Shown here one piece after another: positions 1 to 7,675 of a stretch of 64,000 nt of DNA. How positions within the stretch are numbered: the stretch's first letter is position 1; each line of letters opens with the position of its first letter. This stretch comes from Streptococcus ruminantium (lineage in GTDB: Bacteria > Bacillota > Bacilli > Lactobacillales > Streptococcaceae). Location of the stretch: assembly GCF_003609975.1 (NCBI RefSeq), contig NZ_AP018400.1, positions 570,501 to 634,500 of the forward strand. The letters are read 5' to 3'. The notes below the pieces were generated by a model that searched no databases, was not told the origin of the DNA, and was given only the letters and a program-made list of their open reading frames with translations. Position numbers and translations under genes: made by a program.

Positions 1-1523
1 GCTCCTCTAACTTGGAGGCATTCAAACTAGCTATAGATGCCGTATCAGGTCAAGTTCTACCTGGACAACGTGCAGTAACTTATGTATATAAATTGAAGGA
101 ACCTGTTGCTGAAACTGGTGATGTTGAAGTTAACTATTTTGCTGTAGATGACAATGGGAAGGTTACGCCACTTACAGGAGTAGTTGAAGGCCTGACGAAT
201 AAAGATGAAGTTGGGACGACAGAAGTTGATACAAAAGCTGGAAAAGATGGTAGTGAATACGATACTCAAGATCTTCGTCCAACTAGTATTACTGATAAAG
301 ATGGCGTCAAATGGGTCTTGTCTGAGGATAGAACCGATGGTGACGGAGAGACGGGCATTGTAAAGGCTGGTGAAATCAAGAAGGTTAACTACTATTATGT
401 CAAAGAATCTGTTAAGACAGGTTCAGTTATTGCTCGCTATGTTATCCAAGGTACAGAAACTGAAATTGCTACAGATAAGATTATCAAATCGGCTGAAACT
501 CCAGTAGATGAGTCCTATACAGACACTCCACCAGTAAGCATCGAATTTGGTGATAAGAATTATACACTTGTTGGTACTCGTAATAACCCAGGCGATGCAC
601 CCAACGGTGGTAAGGTGATTGAGGGGCAACAAACAATCACTTATGAATATAAAGAAGTAGTTACTACTCCAACTCCAGAAGTTAAGACAGGTACAGTTCT
701 TGTTCGTCATATCACAGATCAGGGTGAAATTCTTGCAGAATTAGCAGATGTTGTACGTGACGAAGAAGTTGGAACAAGTTATGTAACTAGTTCTGAAACA
801 TTTGAAGGCTATACATTCGTTAAGGTAGATGAAGCAGGATCTCCAGCAACCGGCACTGTTGAAGAAGGCATTCAGACTGTAACTTATATCTACAAGAAAG
901 TAGAGTCCCCAATTCCAACTCCAGAAGTTAAGACAGGTACAGTTCTCGTTCGTCATATCACAGATCAGGGTGAAATTCTTGCAGAATTAGCAGATGTTGT
1001 ACGTGACGAAGAAGTTGGAACAAGTTATGTAACTAGTTCTGAAACATTTGAAGGCTATACATTCGTTAAGGTAGATGAAGCAGGAGCTTCAGCAACCGGC
1101 ACTGTTGAAGAAGGCATTCAGACTGTAACTTATATCTACAAGAAAGTAGAGTCCCCAATTCCAACTCCAGAAGTTAAGAAGGGAAGCGTACAAGTTCGTT
1201 ACATCACCGAGAAAGGCGAGGTTCTTGAGGATACGACTGTTGTTAAGACTGATGAGCCGGTAGGTACAGAGTACACGACTGAGCAGAAGGTATTTAGTGG
1301 TTACACATTCATTAAGGTAGATGAAGCAGGAGCTCCAGCAATCGGCACTGTTGAAGAAGGTACGAAGACTGTAACTTACATTTACAAGGAAAGCGAGACT
1401 AAACCAACTCCTGTGACTACAATCTTGCCAGAGACAGGTGAGAGTGTATCAGTACTTTCTCTAATAGGCTTAGTCTTGTTAGGATCGACTGCATTTACTT
1501 CACGTCGTCGTCAGAAAAAATAA
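1..1523 (+). CDS. LPXTG-anchored surface protein with MucBP repeats (3' part)
   Basis: The reading frame is open from the first base, so only the C-terminal part of a cell-wall-anchored protein is present. It consists of successive MucBP-like units of the type 'GxVxVRYIT...G...VGT.Y......GYTFVKVDEAG...GTVEEG.QTVTYIYK', known in other proteins to bind mucin-type or carbohydrate ligands. The last three units are direct repeats of 246 bp (82 residues) starting near 669, 915 and 1161; the first two are almost identical and the third has diverged. The protein ends with a sortase signal: LPETG, a hydrophobic segment and the tail SRRRQKK. A factor-independent terminator follows at 1683-1720. The ligand cannot be read from sequence. 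I am confident about the family, but the 5' end, signal peptide and any adhesin domain lie outside the window. Confidence 0.9.
   Translation, partial: SSNLEAFKLAIDAVSGQVLPGQRAVTYVYKLKEPVAETGDVEVNYFAVDDNGKVTPLTGVVEGLTNKDEVGTTEVDTKAGKDGSEYDTQDLRPTSITDKDGVKWVLSEDRTDGDGETGIVKAGEIKKVNYYYVKESVKTGSVIARYVIQGTETEIATDKIIKSAETPVDESYTDTPPVSIEFGDKNYTLVGTRNNPGDAPNGGKVIEGQQTITYEYKEVVTTPTPEVKTGTVLVRHITDQGEILAELADVVRDEEVGTSYVTSSETFEGYTFVKVDEAGSPATGTVEEGIQTVTYIYKKVESPIPTPEVKTGTVLVRHITDQGEILAELADVVRDEEVGTSYVTSSETFEGYTFVKVDEAGASATGTVEEGIQTVTYIYKKVESPIPTPEVKKGSVQVRYITEKGEVLEDTTVVKTDEPVGTEYTTEQKVFSGYTFIKVDEAGAPAIGTVEEGTKTVTYIYKESETKPTPVTTILPETGESVSVLSLIGLVLLGSTAFTSRRRQKK
669..1406 (+). repeat. Three tandem 246-bp MucBP-coding repeats
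   Basis: The motif CCAACTCCAGAAGTTA recurs at 669, 915 and 1161, an exact 246-bp period. Units 1 and 2 differ at only a few positions (for example GATCT/GAGCTT near 838/1084). Unit 3 is clearly older. The pattern indicates recent duplication or homogenisation, and repeat number probably varies between strains. Confidence 0.9.
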
Positions 1524-1682
1524 TAAGCTTCGACATTGATATAGTGATTAGTAAAGTTCTAATGTAGATTTTATTGTGTTTTACTATGTAAAATAACATT
1601 GGATAACAGCTTAGTTTACTGGTCATGATGAAGAGTGGTGCCAACAGTTGAAGAAGACGAAATTCGGCTTTCTTCTAGTTTC

Positions 1683-1720
1683 AAAAAGTTCCAGAGTCAA
1701 GAAGACTCAGGAACTTTTTT
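1683..1720 (+). terminator. Intrinsic terminator after the MucBP surface protein
   Basis: AAAAAGTTCC-a-GAGTC pairs with GACTC-a-GGAACTTTTT around the loop AAGAA, and the 3' arm ends in a T run. It lies 160 bp after the stop codon. The symmetric A/T ends mean it could act in both directions. Confidence 0.85.
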
Positions 1721-2095
1721 ATGTTATGGCTTCAAACTAGTTTTTTCTGAAGAGAAAAATGAAAAGAAGTAGAGGTGGTATCAGATTCTGTTTACATTCC
1801 ACTAAATTTTGATTATCTGAAAAATAATAGTGTAGGGAAGGGGCTCACAAATGAGAAAATATTTCAAAATCTATTTGTAAGTGAGAGAGGGAGAATATTG
1901 CACTGGATAAGTTAAGTGTAGAAGAATACAAAGGATGGACTCAGAACAAGATAAAAGCCCGTTGTAACGGGCAATAATTAAGGAAACAAAGCATAACTTG
2001 AACGAAAGGTTAGATGCTATTGGAGCTTGGTGGCTTGGAGTCTGTATATAACTCCCATTTTTTATAGACTTTTTCTTATCCTACTTTGAGGATGT
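1721..2095. other. Intergenic stretch without a recognisable gene
   Basis: No convincing ORF with a ribosome binding site was found. The only clear structure is the hairpin at 1951-1972, which fits a minus-strand terminator. A short open stretch ending near 1977 (about 1900-1977, plus strand) might be the decayed end of a gene, but I could not assign it. Confidence 0.4.
1951..1972 (-). terminator. Probable terminator of pepQ
   Basis: GCCCGTT-gt-AACGGGC is a perfect 7-bp inverted repeat. Read on the minus strand it is followed by TTTTAT, giving an intrinsic terminator about 125 bp beyond the pepQ stop codon. Confidence 0.6.
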
Positions 2096-3181
2096 TTATC
2101 CTTCAAAATACAATAATTCCTTTGGAGTTTTGGTGAAGAGTTCAAAGCCATTCTTGGTAACATAGCCACAATCTTCTATACGAACCCCTACCTTACCAGG
2201 AATATAGATACCCGGCTCAACAGAGAAGCACATGCCCTCTTTAATCACTAAGTCATTACCCTTCATGATAGATGGAAATTCATGTACATTCATCCCTAAT
2301 CCATGTCCTAAACGATGGTTGAAGTACTCACCGTAGCCAGCTTTTTCAATGATTGAACGAGCTGCATCATCAATTTCCTCAGCTGTTACACCGGGCTTAA
2401 TCATATTGACCGCAGCCATATGTGCCTCAAGAGTTAAATGATAAATATCCTTTTTAAATTGATCGGGCTGACCAACGGCAACCGTCCGTGTCATATCGGA
2501 AGTGTAGCCCAGAGCTTCTACTCCAAGATCAAACAATAGCAGAGCATCATTTTCAATCTTATTTGTAGATGGAATACCATGCGGATTGGCTGCATTGTTA
2601 CCAGTTAAGACCATAGTGTCAAAGCTCATTTTTGAAATACCCTGTTTCTTTATTTCAAATTCAATCTGAGCGATAATATCTGTTTCTGTTACATTGAGCG
2701 AAATAGCATTGAACCCAATCTGCATAGCCTTGTCTGCGAATTCTCCAGCAACCAACATTTTCTCAATCTCATCGCGAGATTTGATGAGTTTCATGGTATT
2801 GATGAAGGGAGTGACATCTGAGAAAGGTTGATTGAAAATAGATTGAAGACCATGATAACGTGTCAAATTAAGGTTATCAAATTCTGCACCGATGGCTGAA
2901 AAAGTTTTTTGCGGCAATTTGCTTTTGATAATCTGCCAAGGATTTTCAGAGTCTATATAGCCAGCTACAGGGAAGTCTACAGTAGCCATCGCACGCTCGA
3001 CATCTAAAGCAGGTAGGAAAAGGAGAGGTGCGTGATCTGGCATGACAAAAAGCATCATGTGGCGCTCGTGTGGATCGCCATAATAGCCTGTCAGGTAATA
3101 GATACTGACTGGATCTGAGAAGATAGCTATATCCATTTTATTTGATTCAAGGTAGGATACGACCTGATTTAATTTCGACAT
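2096..3181 (-). CDS. pepQ: Xaa-Pro dipeptidase PepQ
   Basis: This is a cytoplasmic metallopeptidase of the M24 family (361 residues) that splits dipeptides with C-terminal proline, helping recover amino acids from imported peptides. It has an N-terminal creatinase-like domain and a C-terminal pita-bread domain with the metal-ligand segments LLFDLGVEALGYTSDMTRT, HRLGHGLGMNVHE and FSVEPGIY..GVRIED. I start it at MSKLNQ: the longer open frame upstream lacks a ribosome binding site, whereas AGAAAGG lies before this ATG. It is divergent from ccpA with cre-like sites in between, the arrangement seen in several lactic acid bacteria where CcpA controls both genes. The length is normal for PepQ. Confidence 0.93.
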   Translation of the reverse strand: MSKLNQVVSYLESNKMDIAIFSDPVSIYYLTGYYGDPHERHMMLFVMPDHAPLLFLPALDVERAMATVDFPVAGYIDSENPWQIIKSKLPQKTFSAIGAEFDNLNLTRYHGLQSIFNQPFSDVTPFINTMKLIKSRDEIEKMLVAGEFADKAMQIGFNAISLNVTETDIIAQIEFEIKKQGISKMSFDTMVLTGNNAANPHGIPSTNKIENDALLLFDLGVEALGYTSDMTRTVAVGQPDQFKKDIYHLTLEAHMAAVNMIKPGVTAEEIDDAARSIIEKAGYGEYFNHRLGHGLGMNVHEFPSIMKGNDLVIKEGMCFSVEPGIYIPGKVGVRIEDCGYVTKNGFELFTKTPKELLYFEG

Positions 3182-3302
3182 AATGTAGGCCTTTCTGTGT
3201 TGAAGTTGGTAATAGAGATGAAAATTTCGTTTATTATATAGATTATTGTTCCAAAAAATGAAAAAAATTGCAAGCATTATCAAAAAAATCTGTTTTTTCT
3301 CT

Positions 3303-3353
3303 TGAAAGTGGTTTCAAAAAATGATAAACTATATATGAGTGAAAGCGTAATTT
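3303..3353. promoter_or_regulatory. Two cre-like sites between pepQ and ccpA
   Basis: TGAAAGTGGTTTCA (3303-3316) and TGAAAGCGTAATTT (3340-3353) each match the catabolite-responsive element consensus TGWAARCGYTWNCW at 12 of 14 positions by eye. The first is a near-perfect palindrome. Their place in the divergent pepQ/ccpA region fits CcpA autoregulation. This is inference from consensus matching only. Confidence 0.55.
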
Positions 3354-3390
3354 TCATAGAATAGAACTATTGAAAAGGAGTACATAAGGT

Positions 3391-4395
3391 ATGTTAAACA
3401 CTGACGATACGGTAACGATTTATGATGTTGCCCGCGAAGCTGGTGTATCCATGGCGACTGTGTCGCGCGTGGTAAACGGAAATAAGAATGTAAAGGAAAA
3501 CACCCGTAAAAAGGTATTAGAAGTTATTGACCGTTTGGATTATCGTCCAAATGCTGTTGCGCGTGGTTTGGCCAGCAAGAAGACGACCACTGTTGGGGTC
3601 GTGATTCCAAATATTGCAAATGCCTATTTTGCGACTCTGGCTAAAGGAATTGATGATATTGCGGATATGTATAAGTACAATATTGTCCTTGCCAACAGTG
3701 ATGAGAATGACGAAAAAGAAATCAATGTGGTCAATACTTTATTTTCAAAACAGGTGGACGGTATCATTTTCATGGGCTACCACTTGACAGACAAGATTCG
3801 TGCGGAATTCTCCCGTTCACGAACTCCGATTGTCCTAGCTGGTACCGTGGATTTGGAGCACCAGTTGCCAAGTGTCAATATTGACTACGCTGTTGCTAGT
3901 ACGGATGCAGTGAACCTTCTTGCAAAGAATAATAAAAAAATCGCCTTTGTATCTGGTCCACTCGTTGATGACATCAATGGAAAAGTTCGTTTTGCTGGTT
4001 ATAAGCAAGGATTAAAAGAAAATGGGATTGAGTTCAATGAAGGTCTAGTCTTTGAATCTAAGTATAAGTACGAAGAAGGCTATGCTCTTGCAGAGCGTGT
4101 CTTAAATGCTGGGGCTACCGCTGCCTATGTTGCCGAGGATGAAATTGCAGCAGGTCTATTGAACGGCATCAGTGATATGGGAATCAAAGTTCCTGAAGAT
4201 TTTGAGATCATCACCAGTGATGACTCTCTCGTTACTAAATTTACCCGTCCAAACCTGACATCTATCAATCAACCACTTTATGATATTGGTGCTATTGCTA
4301 TGCGCATGCTGACAAAAATCATGCACAAGGAAGAGTTGGAAAATCGTGAAGTGATTTTGAATCACGGTATAAAGGTTCGCAAATCAACGAAATAA
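3391..4395 (+). CDS. ccpA: Catabolite control protein A
   Basis: This 334-residue LacI/GalR-family regulator, with HPr(Ser-P) as co-effector in Firmicutes, binds cre sites and governs carbon catabolite repression. The N-terminal helix-turn-helix reads VTIYDVAREAGVSMATVSRVVNGN and is followed by the hinge helix region (YRPNAVARGLAS). The periplasmic-binding-protein-like core and the C-terminal IRMLTKIM-type segment are complete. Start codon ATG lies after AAAAGGAG. A terminator follows at 4401-4420, so it is probably transcribed alone. Length and N-terminal sequence fit streptococcal CcpA closely. Confidence 0.96.
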   Translation: MLNTDDTVTIYDVAREAGVSMATVSRVVNGNKNVKENTRKKVLEVIDRLDYRPNAVARGLASKKTTTVGVVIPNIANAYFATLAKGIDDIADMYKYNIVLANSDENDEKEINVVNTLFSKQVDGIIFMGYHLTDKIRAEFSRSRTPIVLAGTVDLEHQLPSVNIDYAVASTDAVNLLAKNNKKIAFVSGPLVDDINGKVRFAGYKQGLKENGIEFNEGLVFESKYKYEEGYALAERVLNAGATAAYVAEDEIAAGLLNGISDMGIKVPEDFEIITSDDSLVTKFTRPNLTSINQPLYDIGAIAMRMLTKIMHKEELENREVILNHGIKVRKSTK

Positions 4396-4400
4396 CAGAA

Positions 4401-4420
4401 GGCTGCCTTGGCAGCTTTTT
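4401..4420 (+). terminator. Terminator of ccpA
   Basis: GCTGCC and GGCAGC form a compact hairpin directly after the ccpA stop codon, followed by a TTTTT run. Confidence 0.8.
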
Positions 4421-4489
4421 CAATTTTATTGAGCTAAATAATGCAGGTCTGTGTTACAATAGTAGAAAGAATAGTTGACTGGAGATAGA

Positions 4490-5524
4490 ATGAGTAAGAA
4501 AATTATCAATATGATGTCAAGCGCCACGAAGGTCTCAGGACAAGGAGTTGGTTCGGCCTATCTAGAGCAAGTTGACTTGGTAAAAAAAGGTTTGTCAGAT
4601 AGGTTTGAAGTGACAATCAACCAGTATAAGCCAGCCCATATTACCCACTATCATACGATTGACCCACTGTTTTTTTTGACGGAGTTTTGGTTTACTCGTA
4701 AGGGAACATCTGTAGGATATGTACATATGCTGCCAGAAACGGTCGAACAGAGTTTGCAGTTACCTCGTTTTGCCAAGAATATTTTTTACAAGTATATGAT
4801 TGCTTTTTATAAGAAGATGGACTATCTCGTAACGGTCAATCCTTATTTCATTGGAGAATTGGCTCGTTACGGCATTTCAAGAGAAAAGGTTACCTACATT
4901 CCTAATTTTGTATCTAGCCAGGCTTTTCACCCGCTGACAGTGCAGGAAAAAGCTACTAATCGAGCCCAGTATGGATTTTCTACAGAAGATTTTCTTATTG
5001 TGGGGGTTGGTCAAGTCCAGACGCGTAAGGGAATTTTTGATTTTTTGAAAATGGCAGAGCGCTTGCCTCAATATCGTTTTGTCTGGGCTGGAGGATTTTC
5101 TTTCGGGAAGATTACGGATGGTTACGAAGAGTTGAAAAAAGCAGTGGATAACCCACCAGCAAACGTAACTTTTCTAGGAATTGTTGAGCGCGAAAAAATG
5201 AATGCAATCTATAACCTAGCAGATGTGATGATTTTGCCATCCTTTGAGGAATTATTTCCCATGTCTATCTTGGAAGCTATGTGTACACACAAGCCCATCT
5301 TGTTGCGAGATTTGGAGATTTATGAGGACATTCTCTTTGATTTTTACCGCAAGGCAGATAATCTAGATGGTTTTGTCCATGAGATTGAACAGTTAGCGAG
5401 TCAGCCAGACTATTATGCTCAGGCAGTGGCAGATGCCAAGCGTGGTAATGAATTTTACTCGCGGGATCACGTTTTAAAAATGTGGCAAGAGTTTTACGAA
5501 CAGGTTCTTCCTAAAGAAGACTAG
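4490..5524 (+). CDS. cpoA: Glycosyltransferase, CpoA/IagA-like (glycolipid synthesis)
   Basis: This is a GT-B fold, family 4-type glycosyltransferase of 344 residues. The C-terminal donor-binding half shows VGVGQVQTRKGIFDF and the EX7E-like segment PSFEELFPMSILEAM. In streptococci the gene after ccpA and before a second glycosyltransferase is CpoA/IagA, which adds the second sugar to glucosyl-diacylglycerol, the membrane anchor of lipoteichoic acid. Start chosen at the ATG after GGAG; the upstream TTG is less likely. It is 12 bp from the next gene and probably co-transcribed. The exact sugar transferred is inferred from synteny, not shown by the sequence. Confidence 0.7.
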   Translation: MSKKIINMMSSATKVSGQGVGSAYLEQVDLVKKGLSDRFEVTINQYKPAHITHYHTIDPLFFLTEFWFTRKGTSVGYVHMLPETVEQSLQLPRFAKNIFYKYMIAFYKKMDYLVTVNPYFIGELARYGISREKVTYIPNFVSSQAFHPLTVQEKATNRAQYGFSTEDFLIVGVGQVQTRKGIFDFLKMAERLPQYRFVWAGGFSFGKITDGYEELKKAVDNPPANVTFLGIVEREKMNAIYNLADVMILPSFEELFPMSILEAMCTHKPILLRDLEIYEDILFDFYRKADNLDGFVHEIEQLASQPDYYAQAVADAKRGNEFYSRDHVLKMWQEFYEQVLPKED

Positions 5525-5536
5525 AAGGGGGTTGGC

Positions 5537-6850
5537 GTGAGAATAGGATTGTTTACAGATACCTATTTTCCACAGGTGTCAGGAGTTGCGACCTCGATTC
5601 GCACACTAAAGACAGAATTGGAAAAATTGGGACACACGGTATTTATCTTTACAACGACAGATCAGGATGTGAACCGCTATGAAGATTGGGACATTATTCG
5701 TATTCCTAGTGTGCCCTTTTTTGCCTTTAAAGATCGTCGAATCGCTTATGCTGGTTTTAAAACGGCTCTAAAAATTGCCGGGCGTTATAAGCTGGATATG
5801 ATTCATACTCATACAGAGTTCTCCTTAGGAATACTGGGGAAAATGATTGCAAAGGAATTGGATATTCCAGTGGTCCACACCTATCATACCCAATATGAGG
5901 ACTATGTACACTACATTGCTAAGGGAAAGATTATTCGTCCAGGCATGGTCAAATATCTGGTAAGAGCGTTTTTAAGTGATTTAGATGGTGTTATCTGTCC
6001 AAGTGAGATTGTAGAGACTCTCCTAACCAGCTATAATGTTCCTATTTCTAAACGGGTTATTCCGACAGGGATTGATCTGGCTAAATTTGAGCGTCCAGAA
6101 ATTGGAAGGGATGAGATAGATGACTTGCGGACCCAGCTTGGAATCGAGTCTGATGATACCATGTTGCTCAGTCTATCGCGCATCTCTCATGAGAAAAACA
6201 TTCAGGCTATTGTTCAGGCTATGCCGCGCATTTTATCGGAAAATCAAAAAGTAAAGCTGGTGATTGTTGGTGGAGGTCCTTACCTAGGTAAGTTGCAATC
6301 AATGATAGCAGAGTTAGATCTCGCTGAACACGTTCAGTTGACCGGTATGATTGCACCTAGCGATACAGCCCTCTATTACAAAGCTGCGGATTTTTTCATC
6401 TCAGCCTCTACCAGTGAAACGCAGGGGTTAACCTTCCTAGAAAGTTTAGCCTCAGGAACTCCGATTCTAGCTCACACCAACCCTTATTTGAGAAATGTTG
6501 TGACAGATAAGATGTTCGGAACCCTCTATGTTCGAGAGCAGGAGTTAGCAGATGCAGTCATTGAGGCTATCGTTGCCACGCCACCTATGAATCCTTACGT
6601 ACTTGATAAAAAATTGTACGAAATTTCGTCAACTAACTTTGGTCGTAAAGTTTTTGAATATTATTTGGATTTGAAAATTTCCTATGACTTCCGAAAAGAA
6701 CATACAAACCAAGATAGCGTAGCAGAGTCACTCCTGAAAGAGGCCATTCATCTGCCCCAAAAAGTAGTTGTCAAGTCGACGAATACGACTGCTAGAATGT
6801 TGAAAAAATCTGTTGAGCAGGTTAAATCTATCCGCAATTTCTTTGAATAA
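5537..6850 (+). CDS. 1,2-diacylglycerol 3-glucosyltransferase-like protein
   Basis: This GT4-family glycosyltransferase has 437 residues and begins with the typical MRIGLFTDTYFPQVSGVATS, which forms the acceptor-side nucleotide fold. Further motifs are HTHTEFSLG, SRISHEKNIQ and SASTSETQGLTFLESLASG, the last being the EX7E region. Its paralogues in pneumococcus and Acholeplasma make alpha-monoglucosyl-diacylglycerol, the substrate of the CpoA-type enzyme encoded just upstream. The start is GTG, preceded by AAGGGGG. The last 60 residues are basic and may help membrane contact. The function assignment follows family and gene pairing; I have no direct evidence for the lipid substrate. Confidence 0.78.
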   Translation: MRIGLFTDTYFPQVSGVATSIRTLKTELEKLGHTVFIFTTTDQDVNRYEDWDIIRIPSVPFFAFKDRRIAYAGFKTALKIAGRYKLDMIHTHTEFSLGILGKMIAKELDIPVVHTYHTQYEDYVHYIAKGKIIRPGMVKYLVRAFLSDLDGVICPSEIVETLLTSYNVPISKRVIPTGIDLAKFERPEIGRDEIDDLRTQLGIESDDTMLLSLSRISHEKNIQAIVQAMPRILSENQKVKLVIVGGGPYLGKLQSMIAELDLAEHVQLTGMIAPSDTALYYKAADFFISASTSETQGLTFLESLASGTPILAHTNPYLRNVVTDKMFGTLYVREQELADAVIEAIVATPPMNPYVLDKKLYEISSTNFGRKVFEYYLDLKISYDFRKEHTNQDSVAESLLKEAIHLPQKVVVKSTNTTARMLKKSVEQVKSIRNFFE

Positions 6851-6951
6851 CCCTAAATTAGACCATCTCCATTTGTTTCTGTATCATCAGTGTAGCCGAA
6901 AGACGGTCTCTTGAAAAATATTTGACAGCGATAGAAAAATAAGAAAAATCT

Positions 6952-6979
6952 TTGAAAATCGAGGAAAAGATGATATAAT
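6952..6979 (+). promoter_or_regulatory. Promoter of the T-box/mazG-like/thrS unit
   Basis: TTGAAA (6952-6957) and TATAAT (6974-6979) are separated by 16 bp. Transcription would start near 6986, at the beginning of the T-box leader. Confidence 0.8.
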
Positions 6980-6984
6980 GTGTT

Positions 6985-7195
6985 TTAGAGACTTATCAAT
7001 TCTAGGAAATCTTTGAGAGAGTGTGCGGCTGGTGGAAGCACATAGAGGATGGGATTGACACTACTCGTTATAGATTTTATGCAAACATAAAAGGGTGGTT
7101 CCCTTATAGCCAATCTGAGGTAGTCAGGCTTTTTGTGGTGGCTACGAATGAAGGTGGAACCACGTTACGACGTCCTTTTACGAGGGCGTTTTTTG
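6985..7195 (+). promoter_or_regulatory. T-box riboswitch, probably threonine-specific
   Basis: The leader contains the stem I features AGAGAG (about 7016-7021) and GGTGGAAGCAC, the conserved T-box sequence AAGGTGGAACCACG (7151-7164) and a terminator stem ACGTCCT/AGGGCGT with a T run. Pairing AATTC with GGATT in lower stem I leaves GACACTA as the 3' strand of the specifier loop. The codon before the conserved purine is ACT (7060-7062), which encodes threonine and agrees with thrS downstream. Uncharged tRNA(Thr) would stabilise the antiterminator and allow transcription into the genes that follow. The element is clear; the specifier was assigned by hand folding. Confidence 0.9.
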
Positions 7196-7215
7196 TTTTT
7201 GAAAGGAGGGAAAAA

Positions 7216-7533
7216 ATGGATTCAGTGACAATCCAACGGTGTCAGGCTATTCGAAAAGCATATCATGATCTTGAAATCAAACACCATGGTCAAGAGTGGT
7301 CAATAGCTGAAGATTTACTAGCACTTTCTAATGACATAGGTAATCTTAACCGCTTGGTTATGACTAAACAAGGGCGGTATTACGATGAGACGCCTTATAC
7401 TTTAGAACAAAAATTGGCTGAAAATATCTGGTGGTTGATTGAACTAGCGGAACGTTTGGATGTAGATATTGCTAAAGAAGTCGAGAACTTTTTAACCTTT
7501 AAAGAAAAACAACTTGGTATAAAATATAAATAG
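7216..7533 (+). CDS. Small MazG-like family protein
   Basis: This protein has 105 residues and is all-alpha by composition. Two helices, SIAEDLLALSNDIGNLNRLVM and EQKLAENIWWLIELAERLDVD, resemble the paired helices of MazG-type nucleotide pyrophosphohydrolases (pattern 'LxEElGEl...ELxDvlwyl..lA..lgid'), but several acidic metal ligands are replaced. Activity is therefore uncertain. The start is the ATG after AAAGGAGGG, directly behind the T-box terminator; the longer frame upstream runs through the riboswitch and was rejected. It is the first gene under Thr T-box control, with thrS 142 bp downstream. Possible roles include nucleotide housekeeping during amino-acid limitation, but this is speculation. 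Confidence 0.7.
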   Translation: MDSVTIQRCQAIRKAYHDLEIKHHGQEWSIAEDLLALSNDIGNLNRLVMTKQGRYYDETPYTLEQKLAENIWWLIELAERLDVDIAKEVENFLTFKEKQLGIKYK

Positions 7534-7675
7534 AAGAAAGGATTAGGGTTCTGCTAGCTAGTCTAACTGAACCCACCCTACAAGCTGTGCAAAAAAGATA
7601 GCTTTTCCTAGAAGTAACCTTCTACGTCAAATCTCCTATTTTTGCTTGACTTGTTACGGGCTTGGTATCTTATTT
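7534..7675 (+). other. Structured spacer before thrS
   Basis: GGGTTC (7546-7551) can pair with GAACCC (7569-7574), and TAGAAG-taac-CTTCTA (7609-7624) forms a second hairpin. Neither is followed by a T run, so they do not look like terminators. They may be processing or stability elements for the thrS message. Confidence 0.5.

Noticed and set aside
669..1406. Possible CRISPR-like regular repeats
   Set aside because: The repeats are 246 bp, contiguous and coding, so they are protein domain repeats.
1900..1977. Possible transposase remnant
   Set aside because: A short open end is visible, but no recognisable motif or terminal repeats support it.
7021..7215. N-terminal extension of the mazG-like gene
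   Set aside because: It runs through the T-box riboswitch; the ATG at 7216 has a strong ribosome binding site.
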